Below the pieces are notes generated by a model. That model saw only the letters and a list, made by a program, of their open reading frames with translations. It made no database searches and was not told the DNA's origin. DNA of 64,000 nt, taken from Hyphomicrobiaceae bacterium (lineage in GTDB: Bacteria; Pseudomonadota; Alphaproteobacteria; Rhizobiales; Hyphomicrobiaceae). Position numbers and translations under genes: made by a program. Within the stretch, counting starts at the first letter, position 1. Each line of letters begins with the position of its first letter. The stretch spans positions 1 through 64,000 of the forward strand of contig WBUN01000020.1 of the NCBI GenBank assembly GCA_008933705.1, given 5' to 3'. This document shows positions 26,845 through 34,831 of the stretch, one piece after another.

Positions 26845-28644
26845 TCAGCGGATCTGGTTGAGCAGCGTGGCGCCTTCGGTGACCACGCGCATGTCGGCCT
26901 TGAGCCCTGCCGACACCAGCACGCGCTGGCCGTCGAGCGGCTCGTAGCGGACGGTGTGCGGCTCGAAGCGCTCGGGCTCGGATTTCACCCAGATGGTCGG
27001 GAGCCCGCTCGGCGCCCGGACCAGGCTGGACGCCGGAAGCACAATACCGCTCACCTCGAGCGTTGACTGCAGGATGACCGTGACCGGCTTGCCCACGCCC
27101 AGGTTGGGCGGGGCTTCACCCGTCACGCGGAACATGAGGGGCGCGGCCTGCTGCCGCAACGACGGCCCGAGCCCCGCGAACTCCAGCGCCAGCCGATCGC
27201 CCGCGTTCGTGACGGCGAAGGCTTTCCTGAGGCTCGACACGACGCTCGCATCGTGCGCGATGGCCTCGACCCATGAGCGCGCCGGATCGACAATCTCGAA
27301 CAGCACCTCGCGGGCCTCGACGATCTGGCCGGCAACCACGTTGGCGGCCGACACCGTCCCCGTGATGGGTGCGCGTATCTCTTCGCGCGCCACGAGACTG
27401 GGCTGCAGCTCAGCCCGCTTGCGCAAGAGTGCGTTGAGCTCGCCCTCGACCTCGTCGACCTTGACCTGCGGCATGGCCCCAGGCCGCTCGTTGTAGCGCG
27501 ACAGGATCGTCCTCAGCTTGACAATGCGAGCGTCGGCTTCCGCGATCTGGCTTTCGATGTTGGCTTTGTCCGCGGCCTCGATGTAGGGCAGAAGAGCACC
27601 GAGCAGCTCGCCCTTCTCCACGCGCTTGCCGATGAAGGGCAGGCCGCCGGTCGGCGCCTCGATGCGCCCTGGCCGAGCCGATTGCACGCGCCCGAAGCTG
27701 TTGGGATCGGCGATCACGCTGCCGACCAGCTGAACCGTGCGAGGAGCCCGGGTCTCAGCGGCCAACACCGTCCTGACAGCCAGCAGATGCTGGGTCGCTT
27801 TGGGCACGAACAAGCTGCCGTCGGCCATGCGCTGCGGCTGATCGGTGGCCACGGTGGACGGAACAGACGGCAGCTTGGTCTCCTCGCCGGCCTTTGCCCC
27901 GCCGGACGGGACGGCCAATTCCGCCAAGACGAGAAGCAGAATGACGAGGGATGCTCGTTGCAGCCGCTTGACCTTCGATGCCTCTTGCGTCGGCGGCTCG
28001 GAGCTGTCGCGATCCTCTGCCGGCTCGACCATGCGCGGCTGCCGCCGGCGCGCCACGTTGGCACCAATCAGCAATGTCAGGAGAATGCCCGCCATCAACG
28101 CGCCACCAGCGACAACGAGGGTTCGCAGCTCCAGTACGGCGCTGGTCAGTGAGGCTGGGGCTCCTGCGCCGGCCACGATGCCGGCACGTTGCAGCCGGCC
28201 GGTCAGGATGTCCTGATCATCGGGCAGCACCAGCTTGAAGACGATGTCAACGGGTTCCGCCGCGCTGATCCATGGCGCCGAGACCTCGAAAACACCGTCC
28301 TCCTTGCCAGCCGCCTCGACTTCGCGCTCGCCGACAGCAACGAAGAGCTTGGCGTTCTTGATCGGCTCATTGGTGGCGAAGCGGTGGAGGAAGATGGTCA
28401 AGCGCCGCTCGCCTGAGAGCACGCCGACGAGCTCGTAGTCGGGGGTGACGGCCACGACGCGAGGCGCCACCGGCAGATTCAGCGGCGCCGGTTTGTCGTG
28501 ATCGTGGCCTTCGTGAGCGGCTACTGAGCCCACGAGCACAGGTTGAGTGGCCGCAAGAAGCACGACCATGAGCACCTTGGACAGGGCAGCCCTCCAAGTG
28601 AGGCATGCGCCCCGGACGGATTGCGTCCGATTCGGATTTGACAT
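26845..28644 (-). CDS. RND periplasmic adaptor (CusB/CzcB-like) with extra N-terminal domain
   Basis: A 599-residue membrane-fusion protein. A signal segment (ending VAAHEGHDHDK) gives a His-rich mature N-terminus; a beta domain of about 100 residues follows, then a hydrophobic span (about 170-192) and a second (about 220-238) before the classical adaptor: lipoyl/hairpin part (RPGRIEAPTGGLPFIGKRVEKGELLG), helical hairpin, ITGTVSAANVVAGQIVEA and a C-terminal beta-barrel. The extra N-terminal portion makes it much longer than usual adaptors of about 400 residues. It precedes the pump by 17 bases. An ATG at 28668 is an alternative start. Confidence 0.85.
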   Translation of the reverse strand: MSNPNRTQSVRGACLTWRAALSKVLMVVLLAATQPVLVGSVAAHEGHDHDKPAPLNLPVAPRVVAVTPDYELVGVLSGERRLTIFLHRFATNEPIKNAKLFVAVGEREVEAAGKEDGVFEVSAPWISAAEPVDIVFKLVLPDDQDILTGRLQRAGIVAGAGAPASLTSAVLELRTLVVAGGALMAGILLTLLIGANVARRRQPRMVEPAEDRDSSEPPTQEASKVKRLQRASLVILLLVLAELAVPSGGAKAGEETKLPSVPSTVATDQPQRMADGSLFVPKATQHLLAVRTVLAAETRAPRTVQLVGSVIADPNSFGRVQSARPGRIEAPTGGLPFIGKRVEKGELLGALLPYIEAADKANIESQIAEADARIVKLRTILSRYNERPGAMPQVKVDEVEGELNALLRKRAELQPSLVAREEIRAPITGTVSAANVVAGQIVEAREVLFEIVDPARSWVEAIAHDASVVSSLRKAFAVTNAGDRLALEFAGLGPSLRQQAAPLMFRVTGEAPPNLGVGKPVTVILQSTLEVSGIVLPASSLVRAPSGLPTIWVKSEPERFEPHTVRYEPLDGQRVLVSAGLKADMRVVTEGATLLNQIR

Positions 28645-28708
28645 GATGATCCCGAGTCTGTCGGCCAATAGCAGAGGTCCAGCCGCGCGCGGCTGGCCGA
28701 GCGAATGG

Positions 28709-29155
28709 TCAGAACAGAGACGAGGGAATCGGCGGTCGCAGGAGGCGGTTTCGCGGAGCGCCTTGCAGCGGCTCCACGCGCGGAAGTGTCACCCGGTCCG
28801 TTACGCGGATATGCACCGTGCTGGCAGTGACGACAGGGACGAGCACGCTCGGGCAGCATGCTTCGTGGTGAACGTGCAGACCGGGCTGCCCCTCGTCATC
28901 CTGCGGCTCATCGCCACTGGACTTGTGATGACGATGATCTGCGTCGTCAGGATGGACATAGGCCAGGTGAAGATGGATGCTGTGATGAACATGGTCGTCG
29001 TCGCCATGCTCATGAGCGTGGACTGCAGGCCGCGAGAACGCGCCAACCGGTGACGCATAGGCCATGCTCACCGCCGGCGCCACGGCAAAGACGACGGCCA
29101 TCGCCCAGATGAAGGCAATGCAGCTTCGGCTTGCTCTTTTCAGTTGCGCCAGCAT
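28709..29155 (-). CDS. Exported His-rich protein at head of CusBA operon
   Basis: A 148-residue protein with a signal peptide (about 1-35, VAPAVSMAYA) and a long His/Asp region (about 50-110: HAHEHGDDDHVHHSIHLHL, then HPDDADHRHHKSS and HVHHEACCP). This is an obvious divalent- or cuprous-metal binding protein, probably periplasmic. It lies 64 bases ahead of the adaptor gene and likely begins the operon. ATG 29155 is preferred over 29203 because it starts the signal peptide. Small His-rich proteins in this position are common in alphaproteobacterial cus/czc loci. Confidence 0.7.
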   Translation of the reverse strand: MLAQLKRASRSCIAFIWAMAVVFAVAPAVSMAYASPVGAFSRPAVHAHEHGDDDHVHHSIHLHLAYVHPDDADHRHHKSSGDEPQDDEGQPGLHVHHEACCPSVLVPVVTASTVHIRVTDRVTLPRVEPLQGAPRNRLLRPPIPSSLF

Positions 29156-29877
29156 GTCGTTCCCGACACTCAACCCGGAAGGACGACTATCCCAGGATGG
29201 CATTTCTATGGCGTATATGCGATCCCGGCGGCGAAGTCATCCCCGCTGCCGCAGAGTCCGCGCTTGGAATGCAAGCATGCTCAACAGGCTGTCTCCAGCC
29301 GGACACACTGCCGGCTTGGCGACCCCGACAGGATGAAACAGGATCTGAGTTCGCCGCAGGCGGACCGATCCGGCTCTAAGCCGAAATCCGAAGCCACCGC
29401 TTTTCAGGAGGTAGAGTATTCACATCGACGCCGGGTGGGAGATCGACAACCGCCGTATCCCGCGTCAAGAGCCCCGCTTTGGACCAGATACACACCTGCA
29501 AGGAAAGTGAGATCGCGACCTGCAAGGTGTTCCTCGCACGCCAGACGGCTATCGAAGTGGCCTGCTGCGCTTGGCAGCGCCTTACATTCGAACCGGTAAG
29601 CATCCACTCACTCCGCTCCCATCCTCGGATCGCAGAATTCAATGCTTAGGTTCGGCTGTATGATACCTATTATCTTTATTCGCGCATCAATCATTGAAGA
29701 TCTGCACAGGATACTCATGCGCCAGACATCCACATGGTTGCCTTGACCAAGGGTGTCAAGTAGCAGAGCGATTAGTAAAATGGTGAAGTAAAGCCGGTCT
29801 TTTGGTTTCAAGTTTCGGACCGTTGGCCTAAGTGTTTCTTCGTTGCTCGAAGGCTGCCTCGACAACGCAGTGCTTTG
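29156..29877. other. Long intergenic region before FixJ-like gene
   Basis: About 720 bases, AT-richer than its surroundings towards the right (29630-29830). It must hold the promoters of the CusBA operon (left) and the response regulator (right). Open frames inside it (for example 29404-29607 minus) are short and unsupported. At 29317-29334 it carries an 18-base near-copy of the 3' end of the tRNA-Arg gene at 60961. A dyad-like ttgacc...gtcaa at about 29743-29759 has a spacer three bases too long for an FNR box. Confidence 0.5.
29317..29334. repeat. Near-copy of tRNA-Arg 3' end (candidate att remnant)
   Basis: Eighteen bases (tggcgaccccgacaggat) match 60961-60978 at 17 positions and in the same orientation; the mismatch is at the discriminator base. 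Because the tRNA 3' end faces left, this is where the distal attachment site of an element inserted at that tRNA would lie. No integrase gene is present between the two copies. Confidence 0.4.
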
Positions 29878-30624
29878 ATGCCGGAGCGCCGAAGCGAACC
29901 CAGAAACCTCCGGAGCCGCACTGTGCACGCCCCCCCTCACTCGCGAAGCCCGGCGAAGAGATCTACCCTCGGGTCCGAGGCCACGGTTTACATCGTCGAT
30001 GATGATGATTTCATGGGCGACGTGCTCAAGCTCCTGCTCGAGACTGTAGGTCTGCAAGTGCAAGTCTACGCATCGCCTCTCGCGTTCATCGAGGAGTACG
30101 AGCCCGATCGCCCCGGCTGCATCGTTCTGGACCTGCGGATGCCGGAGTTGAACGGCATCGAAACACTTGCCCGCCTGCAGGGACAAGCCAGGACGATGCC
30201 CGTGATCATGATCAGTGGCTACGGCTGTCTGTCGTCCGTCGTCCGCGCCATGAAGCTGGGAGCGGTCGAGTTCTTCGAAAAACCTCTGGACAAGGAGCTG
30301 TTGCTCGAAAGCGTTCAGTATTGGATCCAACGCGATGTGAAGGCTCATGCCTTGTGGCAACGATATCAAGTGATGCGGGCCCGACTGGCGAAACTATCGG
30401 AGCGGGAGCGGCAGGTCCTGGACTGCGTGCTCAACGGCATGCCCAATAAAGCGACAGCGCGTCATCTCGGCGTTGGCCCCAAGGCCATCGAGACTTACCG
30501 CGCGAACCTCATGCGAAAGATGGGGGTGCGCACCGCGGTGGGCTTGGCGGTTCTAGTTGCAGGCTGCTTGGCGTCTGCCGGTCAGCCCCTCATGTGTCCG
30601 ACCTGTCTTTGTCGAACTCGATAG
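29878..30624 (+). CDS. FixJ-family response regulator
   Basis: A 248-residue two-domain regulator. Receiver domain about 37-150: VYIVDDDDFMGDVLK acidic pocket, phospho-acceptor Asp in VLDLRMPELNG, Ser in MISGYG and Lys in FEKPLDKE. A LuxR-type helix-turn-helix follows (about 170-230: LSERERQVLDCVLNGMPNKA, ETYRANLMRKMG). FixJ-like proteins activate transcription after phosphorylation by a histidine kinase; no kinase is encoded in the window. It stands 350 bases ahead of gvpA, same direction, so control of the gas-vesicle operon is a fair inference. ATG 29878 gives about 37 residues before the receiver; the true start may be later. Confidence 0.85.
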   Translation: MPERRSEPRNLRSRTVHAPPHSRSPAKRSTLGSEATVYIVDDDDFMGDVLKLLLETVGLQVQVYASPLAFIEEYEPDRPGCIVLDLRMPELNGIETLARLQGQARTMPVIMISGYGCLSSVVRAMKLGAVEFFEKPLDKELLLESVQYWIQRDVKAHALWQRYQVMRARLAKLSERERQVLDCVLNGMPNKATARHLGVGPKAIETYRANLMRKMGVRTAVGLAVLVAGCLASAGQPLMCPTCLCRTR

Positions 30625-30974
30625 GACGGGATCATTGGCGGGGATCCGGCGAGCGCCCGTTGGTTCGTCAGCCGTTCATGACGCTGCAAGGCGTGGAGCG
30701 GTGGTCTCGGACATCTCGAGGCTGGTCTGCCGGCAAATAAGGCTCCATTAGCGTCCTCGCCGCACGACCAAGCCGAATATTTCCCGCATTGCTACCGCCA
30801 AAAAATAGGAAGCGGGTTCTAGCATCAACATTTTCTATCAACGTTGCCTTAAATGGATTCGCCTTGGGGAAAACCCACTACTTGGTAGGTATTCGTCCGA
30901 ATAGTCGCCGCCCGGCGTATCTGCTCTACTTCGCTACATCAATGCTTCATTATACCCAGCAAAAGGAGAAAGCC
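30625..30974. promoter_or_regulatory. Upstream region of the gas-vesicle operon
   Basis: Non-coding, AT-richer than average from about 30770 on. It holds an inverted repeat TATTCG-TC-CGAATA at 30890-30903, 72 bp before the gvpA start, and a tattatacc element at about 30951 that could be a -10-like hexamer. No FNR/FixK box and no convincing sigma-54 site (GG-N10-GC) was found. The repeat is a candidate site for the adjacent FixJ-like regulator. Confidence 0.35.
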
Positions 30975-31184
30975 GTGGCAGTAGAGAAGACCATCGCGTC
31001 GACGAGTCTCGCTGAAGTTGTCGATCGCATTCTGGACAAGGGCGTCGTCATCGACGCGTGGGCGCGCGTTTCGCTGGTCGGCATCGAGCTGCTCGCGATC
31101 GAGGCCCGCGTCGTCGTGGCCGGCGTGGACACGTATCTGAAGTACGCCGAGGCAATCGGTCTCACGGCGGCTCAGCCCGCGTAG
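30975..31184 (+). CDS. gvpA: Gas vesicle structural protein GvpA
   Basis: A 69-residue hydrophobic protein that polymerises into the ribs of the gas-vesicle wall. The diagnostic core is [20 protein letters not shown] followed by [28 protein letters not shown] start at 30975 is used since aaaaggag precedes it at normal spacing and the product then has the family length. It is separated from the next gene by about 200 bases containing a strong stem-loop, so it may be made in large excess over the accessory proteins, as the major shell protein must be. Confidence 0.95.
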   Translation: MAVEKTIASTSLAEVVDRILDKGVVIDAWARVSLVGIELLAIEARVVVAGVDTYLKYAEAIGLTAAQPA

Positions 31185-31250
31185 TTCGTCCGATAAGTTG
31201 CATGCTGCCCGGAGCCACCGCTCTGCCCGGCTGATATCGGACCTGAAAGT

Positions 31251-31297
31251 GGAGTGAGGGTGTGCTGCAGCGTTGAGGTCGCAGCCGGCCTCACTCC
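31251..31297 (+). terminator. Stem-loop after gvpA (attenuator or mRNA-stabilising hairpin)
   Basis: A perfect nine-base stem, GGAGTGAGG (31251-31259) with CCTCACTCC (31289-31297), encloses a loop with an inner CTGC/GCAG pairing. It has no T-run, so it is more likely a partial terminator or an RNA 3'-end stabiliser that favours gvpA mRNA over downstream genes than a full terminator. Confidence 0.55.
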
Positions 31298-31388
31298 CAT
31301 TGGGCTTGGTCAATCGATCATGCCGCGAGTTCGCGGACCGTCGAGGTGAGGCCCCTGGAAGGAGGTCTCGGAGGAGGAATGTGTCGCG

Positions 31389-31886
31389 ATGTCTCAATCG
31401 AGTAACATGGACCAGCTGACGAGGGAGCTTCGGCGCACGGCGAAATTCCGCGAGGCCGCCATCAGCGACATGCGCCACGCCGTAAGCTGCGCGCTGACGA
31501 CCTGCGCGACGATGCGCGGCAAGATGGTTCGCCAATACCGCGGACAAACCCAAAAATTCCTGGCTTCCCTGGTCAAGGATGTGGCGGCTTGCCGGAATGC
31601 CACGATGAATCACATCGCCCGGCTGAGCAGCGCTCGGCGTAGGACTGCCAGCCAGCTGCGGAGCAGCCTGCGACGCCAAGCCGGCGCCCTCGCGAAGGAC
31701 ACCCAGGAGCTCCGCGGCGCTCTCACGCGCGCAAGAGAGCAAATGGCCGAGTACCAGCAGGGGGCACTCGCTGCCGGTCGCGAGAAGTTGCGCAAAGACA
31801 TGGCCAGGTTCGTCGGTAGGGCCCATGCGGACCGGATAAAGGCGCGTGAAATCTGGGGGGCCTTCAGAGCGGATCGCGCGAGTTGA
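31389..31886 (+). CDS. Helical basic protein of gas-vesicle cluster, unassigned
   Basis: A 165-residue, Arg/Ala/Gln-rich protein that is helical throughout and strongly basic. Repeating segments such as QLRSSLRRQAGALAKDTQELRGALTRAREQM suggest a long coiled coil. It occupies the place after gvpA where some clusters encode GvpC, the amphipathic-helix protein that stiffens the shell, but I see no GvpC repeat. An internal part resembles phasin-like helices. Ribosome site ggaggagg lies about ten bases upstream. Role inferred only from position: shell-binding or scaffold protein. Confidence 0.6.
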   Translation: MSQSSNMDQLTRELRRTAKFREAAISDMRHAVSCALTTCATMRGKMVRQYRGQTQKFLASLVKDVAACRNATMNHIARLSSARRRTASQLRSSLRRQAGALAKDTQELRGALTRAREQMAEYQQGALAAGREKLRKDMARFVGRAHADRIKAREIWGAFRADRAS

Positions 31887-32063
31887 GTGAATAAGCGAGC
31901 GAGGCGCTGAAGGAACCGGCGCCAAGACGTGTGTCGAGCAAGCGGATTGACGGCCTCGCTCGGAAGGAGCGGGGCCGAGCACTGGGGCAAAGTGATCTGC
32001 TAGACGCGCCGCTAGATGGCCCGCTAGCGCGGATGGCAGGCTGGACAAGGGTGCGGAGGCACT

Positions 32064-32810
32064 ATGTATCTGGGCAAATGCAGGATCAGATCTGCGGGGC
32101 GCACGAGCGGCAGCATAGAGATTACGCTGCCGCCTGCTTTGCAGACCTTCACCGGGCTTGGCTGCCGCGTCGTTGTACGCGACGGCTTGCAGCCGGAGAT
32201 CGTCCTGCAGCCCGATTTCGCTGAGGCCCGATTGCTACTCGAGGCCTTGTGGCGGAGGCTGTCGCTTGCTTTGTGTCCGGGTGAATTGGTCAGCGAGATC
32301 AAGCCGAGCGCGTTCATATTCACTCTGCTGCCGCCGCGGCATTGGCAAAGGAGCCTGCCGGTCGCCTACGCCGATATCGTAGCGTTGATGCAAAGCGGCG
32401 AGGAAAGGGCAGCACGTGATCCAGAGGCGCTTGCCCGCATAGTGTCGGTGCTGGCTGAAGCCATCGGCCGCTCGCTGGGATTGCGGCCTCCCCTCGCCTT
32501 CGGCTTCGGCGGCGCGGTGGCCTATGCGGTCACGGAAGTGCCGGCCGGCTTCAGCAGCGACTTCGAGCGAAGCATGACGGCCGGTCTTTGCCGCCAGGCG
32601 CAGCTCAGCCAGCGGCCGCCGGTACCGCCCCTCAAGGAAGAATTCTGGCTCGAGTGTGAGCCAGCACTCAGGCGCATCTATGAGCAGTTTCGTGCCTGGC
32701 AGAACAGTCCGGGCGAATACGAGGCGGCTCGACAGCAATGGTATCGCGCCTTCCAGTGCGAGAGCATTCCCGGATGCGCAGAGACACGCGCGCCCACCCA
32801 CGCGCCGTAA
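32064..32810 (+). CDS. Unassigned protein between gvpA and gvpN
   Basis: A 248-residue cytosolic protein of unknown family. The N-terminal 50 residues (MYLGKCRIRSAGRTSGSIEI, then LPPALQTFTGLGCRVVVRDG) look like a small beta domain; the rest is mixed, with a Gly-rich LAFGFGGAVAYAVTEV and a C-terminal helix rich in Trp/Glu. No catalytic motif. It is followed by gvpN with the TAA overlapping an ATG (TAATG), so co-translation with GvpN is likely. Ribosome site cggagg precedes its ATG. Confidence 0.6.
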   Translation: MYLGKCRIRSAGRTSGSIEITLPPALQTFTGLGCRVVVRDGLQPEIVLQPDFAEARLLLEALWRRLSLALCPGELVSEIKPSAFIFTLLPPRHWQRSLPVAYADIVALMQSGEERAARDPEALARIVSVLAEAIGRSLGLRPPLAFGFGGAVAYAVTEVPAGFSSDFERSMTAGLCRQAQLSQRPPVPPLKEEFWLECEPALRRIYEQFRAWQNSPGEYEAARQQWYRAFQCESIPGCAETRAPTHAP

Positions 32811-32827
32811 TGGAGAGACAGCCGATC

Positions 32828-33898
32828 ATGCCAGTAGCTCAACGTTCATCAAGCCATCTCGCCGGAACCACGATTGCGGTGCGACCAAGCACCAATTTTG
32901 TAACGACGCCTGCGGTCCAGGAGCTGGCAAACCGGGCCCTCGGTTACCTGCAAGCGGGATTCCCGATCCATTTCCGTGGTCCGGCCGGGTCCGGCAAGAC
33001 GACGTTGGCCTTTCATGTGGCGGCGCAGCTGGGACGGCCAGTGGTGTTCGTGACCGGCGACGATCAGATGACCACCTCAAATCTGGTCGGCGGGCAGTTC
33101 GGATACCAGTACCGCAAAGTCGTCGATCGCTTCATCCATTCGGTCTTGAAGTACGAGGAGGATGCGATCCGCAACTGGTCCGATCACCGGCTGACCACCG
33201 CCTGCCGGGACGGCTGCACGCTCATCTATGACGAATTCACTCGCTCGCGCGCCGAGGCCAACAACATCCTGCTTGGCGTTCTGGAGGAGCGGCTTCTGGT
33301 GCTGCCGGTTCCCAATCAGAACGAGAGCTACATCAAGGTCCATCCGGAGTTCCGCGCGATCTTCACCAGCAATCCGCAGGAATATTCCGGGGTGCACGAC
33401 GCCCAGGATGCATTGAGCGACCGGATGATCATGATGGATGTCGACTATTTCGATCGCGACACCGAGCTCGGCATCACCGCCTCCCGTTCGGGCCTGGCCG
33501 AATCCAAGGTGGCGAAGATCGTCGACCTGGTCCGCGACTACCGGGCATCCGGCGAGTACGACCAGGCCCCAACATTGCGCGCCGGCATCATGATTGCGCG
33601 CATGGTCGCGAGCCAGAACCTGCGCACGTCGTCGGCCGATCCGCGCTTCGTGCAGATCTGCCTCGATCTTCTCGGCGCCCGGTCCGCATTCAGCAGCCGG
33701 TCGACGGAAGAGCGCCAGCAGCACCGCAAGATGTTGATGAGCCTTATCGATCATCATTGCCCGGCGTTGCAGGCCGACGATGAACCTGCGGACAAGCAAC
33801 CGAGGCTTAGGGCCGAGTCGGGGGAAGCCGTGCAACGCAGGCGATCCGCGAGGTCGGATTCGGCGCATCCAGGCAACGGTTCCGCGGAGATGCGCTGA
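32828..33898 (+). CDS. gvpN: Gas vesicle AAA+ ATPase GvpN
   Basis: A 356-residue MoxR-like AAA+ ATPase required for enlargement of gas vesicles. Walker A GPAGSGKT (51-58), Walker B LIYDEF (132-137), sensor-1 TSNPQEYSGVH and the typical GvpN stretch VHPEFRAIFTSNP. The C-terminus (about 310-356) is disordered and charged. ATG 32828 follows ggagaga at good spacing; ATG 32810, overlapping the previous stop, would add six residues. Its stop overlaps the next ATG (TGATG). Confidence 0.93.
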   Translation: MPVAQRSSSHLAGTTIAVRPSTNFVTTPAVQELANRALGYLQAGFPIHFRGPAGSGKTTLAFHVAAQLGRPVVFVTGDDQMTTSNLVGGQFGYQYRKVVDRFIHSVLKYEEDAIRNWSDHRLTTACRDGCTLIYDEFTRSRAEANNILLGVLEERLLVLPVPNQNESYIKVHPEFRAIFTSNPQEYSGVHDAQDALSDRMIMMDVDYFDRDTELGITASRSGLAESKVAKIVDLVRDYRASGEYDQAPTLRAGIMIARMVASQNLRTSSADPRFVQICLDLLGARSAFSSRSTEERQQHRKMLMSLIDHHCPALQADDEPADKQPRLRAESGEAVQRRRSARSDSAHPGNGSAEMR

Positions 33899-34245
33899 TG
33901 GCACACGTCAGGGGACTTCACGAGACCTGCGCAATTCCGACCGCCCAAGGCCGGAGTTCCGAGGGACAGCGGAGCAAGCTCACGGCGAAGCTGGCGCGCT
34001 TCGACCATCAGCGCGCGCTGCTCGAGCGCCAGCTCGCCGTTTGGACCGAGAAGCAGAAGGTGACCCGCAATCGCTTGAACCTTCTCGAGAAGGAGATGGA
34101 GCGTGTCGGCCGGCTGATCCGCGAATGTCGAGGATCGTCCCGTGCCGCCAAGCGGCGCAAGCGGGCGTACGCGCCCGCAACCGATGGGCGGACGAAGGGC
34201 GACGTCGCGCAGGCCCGGCACTGCGACGTGAGCGTCGAATACTGA
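33898..34245 (+). CDS. Short coiled-coil protein of gas-vesicle cluster
   Basis: A 115-residue protein with a central heptad-type coiled coil (about 25-75: KLTAKLARFDHQRALLERQL, KQKVTRNRLNLLEKEMERVG) and basic, Arg/Lys-rich flanks. No family recognised. Its ATG overlaps the gvpN stop, so it is made with GvpN and may dimerise or bridge GvpN to other partners. No membrane or export signal. Confidence 0.6.
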   Translation: MAHVRGLHETCAIPTAQGRSSEGQRSKLTAKLARFDHQRALLERQLAVWTEKQKVTRNRLNLLEKEMERVGRLIRECRGSSRAAKRRKRAYAPATDGRTKGDVAQARHCDVSVEY

Positions 34246-34288
34246 GACGGCCACAATCGGCCAGAAGCAGAACATTGGAGATGCGATC

Positions 34289-34828
34289 ATGCAAAGTCGA
34301 AAAGGCCACCCACGCAAGCGTGCCAGCGAGGCGCAGAGCCAAGCCGCCGTCGATATCGGCTTCGGTCCCTTGTTCAAGGGGCTCGGCGATTTCGTCGGGG
34401 TTCTGGGCAAACTGGTCGAGGCCGGTGAACAGCAGATCAACCAGACCGGCGAGTTCAAGGTCAAAGGCCTCGGCGAGAAGGCGCACGGCGTCTACGGCGT
34501 GAGCGTGCGGGTCGGGATCGGCGGCGAGCCGCACGTCGAGCGCTTCGGCAACATTCGCGCCACCAAGGAAGGTCCAGAGGTCGTCGATGTGCGCGAACCG
34601 CTGATCGACGTCTTCGACGAGGAGAAAGAAATCGTCGTTGCCGCCGAACTCCCGGGCGTGACGGAAGATGCGATCAACATCGACGTGCGCGGCGACGTGC
34701 TGGCACTCAGCTCGTCCGGCGAGCGGCGCTACGCCAAGGAGCTGCTGCTGCCCAGCGCGGTGGATGCTGCGTCTATGCGGCGGTCATTCAAGAACGGTCT
34801 TCTCGAGCTGCGGCTTAAGAAATCCTGA
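34289..34828 (+). CDS. gvpH: Gas vesicle protein GvpH (Hsp20-like)
   Basis: A 179-residue protein with an N-terminal gas-vesicle-type segment (about 18-85: IGFGPLFKGLGDFVGVLGKLVE) and a C-terminal alpha-crystallin/Hsp20 domain (about 98-179: PLIDVFDEEKEIVVAAELPG, AINIDVRGDVLALSSSG, KNGLLELRLKK). GvpH is thought to act as a small heat-shock-type chaperone that keeps hydrophobic Gvp proteins soluble. It has ggagatg before the ATG and is followed after three bases by the next gene. Confidence 0.88.
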   Translation: MQSRKGHPRKRASEAQSQAAVDIGFGPLFKGLGDFVGVLGKLVEAGEQQINQTGEFKVKGLGEKAHGVYGVSVRVGIGGEPHVERFGNIRATKEGPEVVDVREPLIDVFDEEKEIVVAAELPGVTEDAINIDVRGDVLALSSSGERRYAKELLLPSAVDAASMRRSFKNGLLELRLKKS

Positions 34829-34831
34829 GCC

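Noticed and set aside
29404..29607. Short minus-strand frame in the gap before the FixJ-like gene
   Set aside because: Reads like a possible small protein but has no ribosome site, family or neighbour support; a second overlapping frame is equally open.
29608..30369. Minus-strand open frame of 253 codons over the FixJ-like gene
   Set aside because: Antisense to clear receiver and LuxR motifs.
30840..30974. Sigma-54 promoter search ahead of gvpA
   Set aside because: No GG and GC pair at the required spacing was found.
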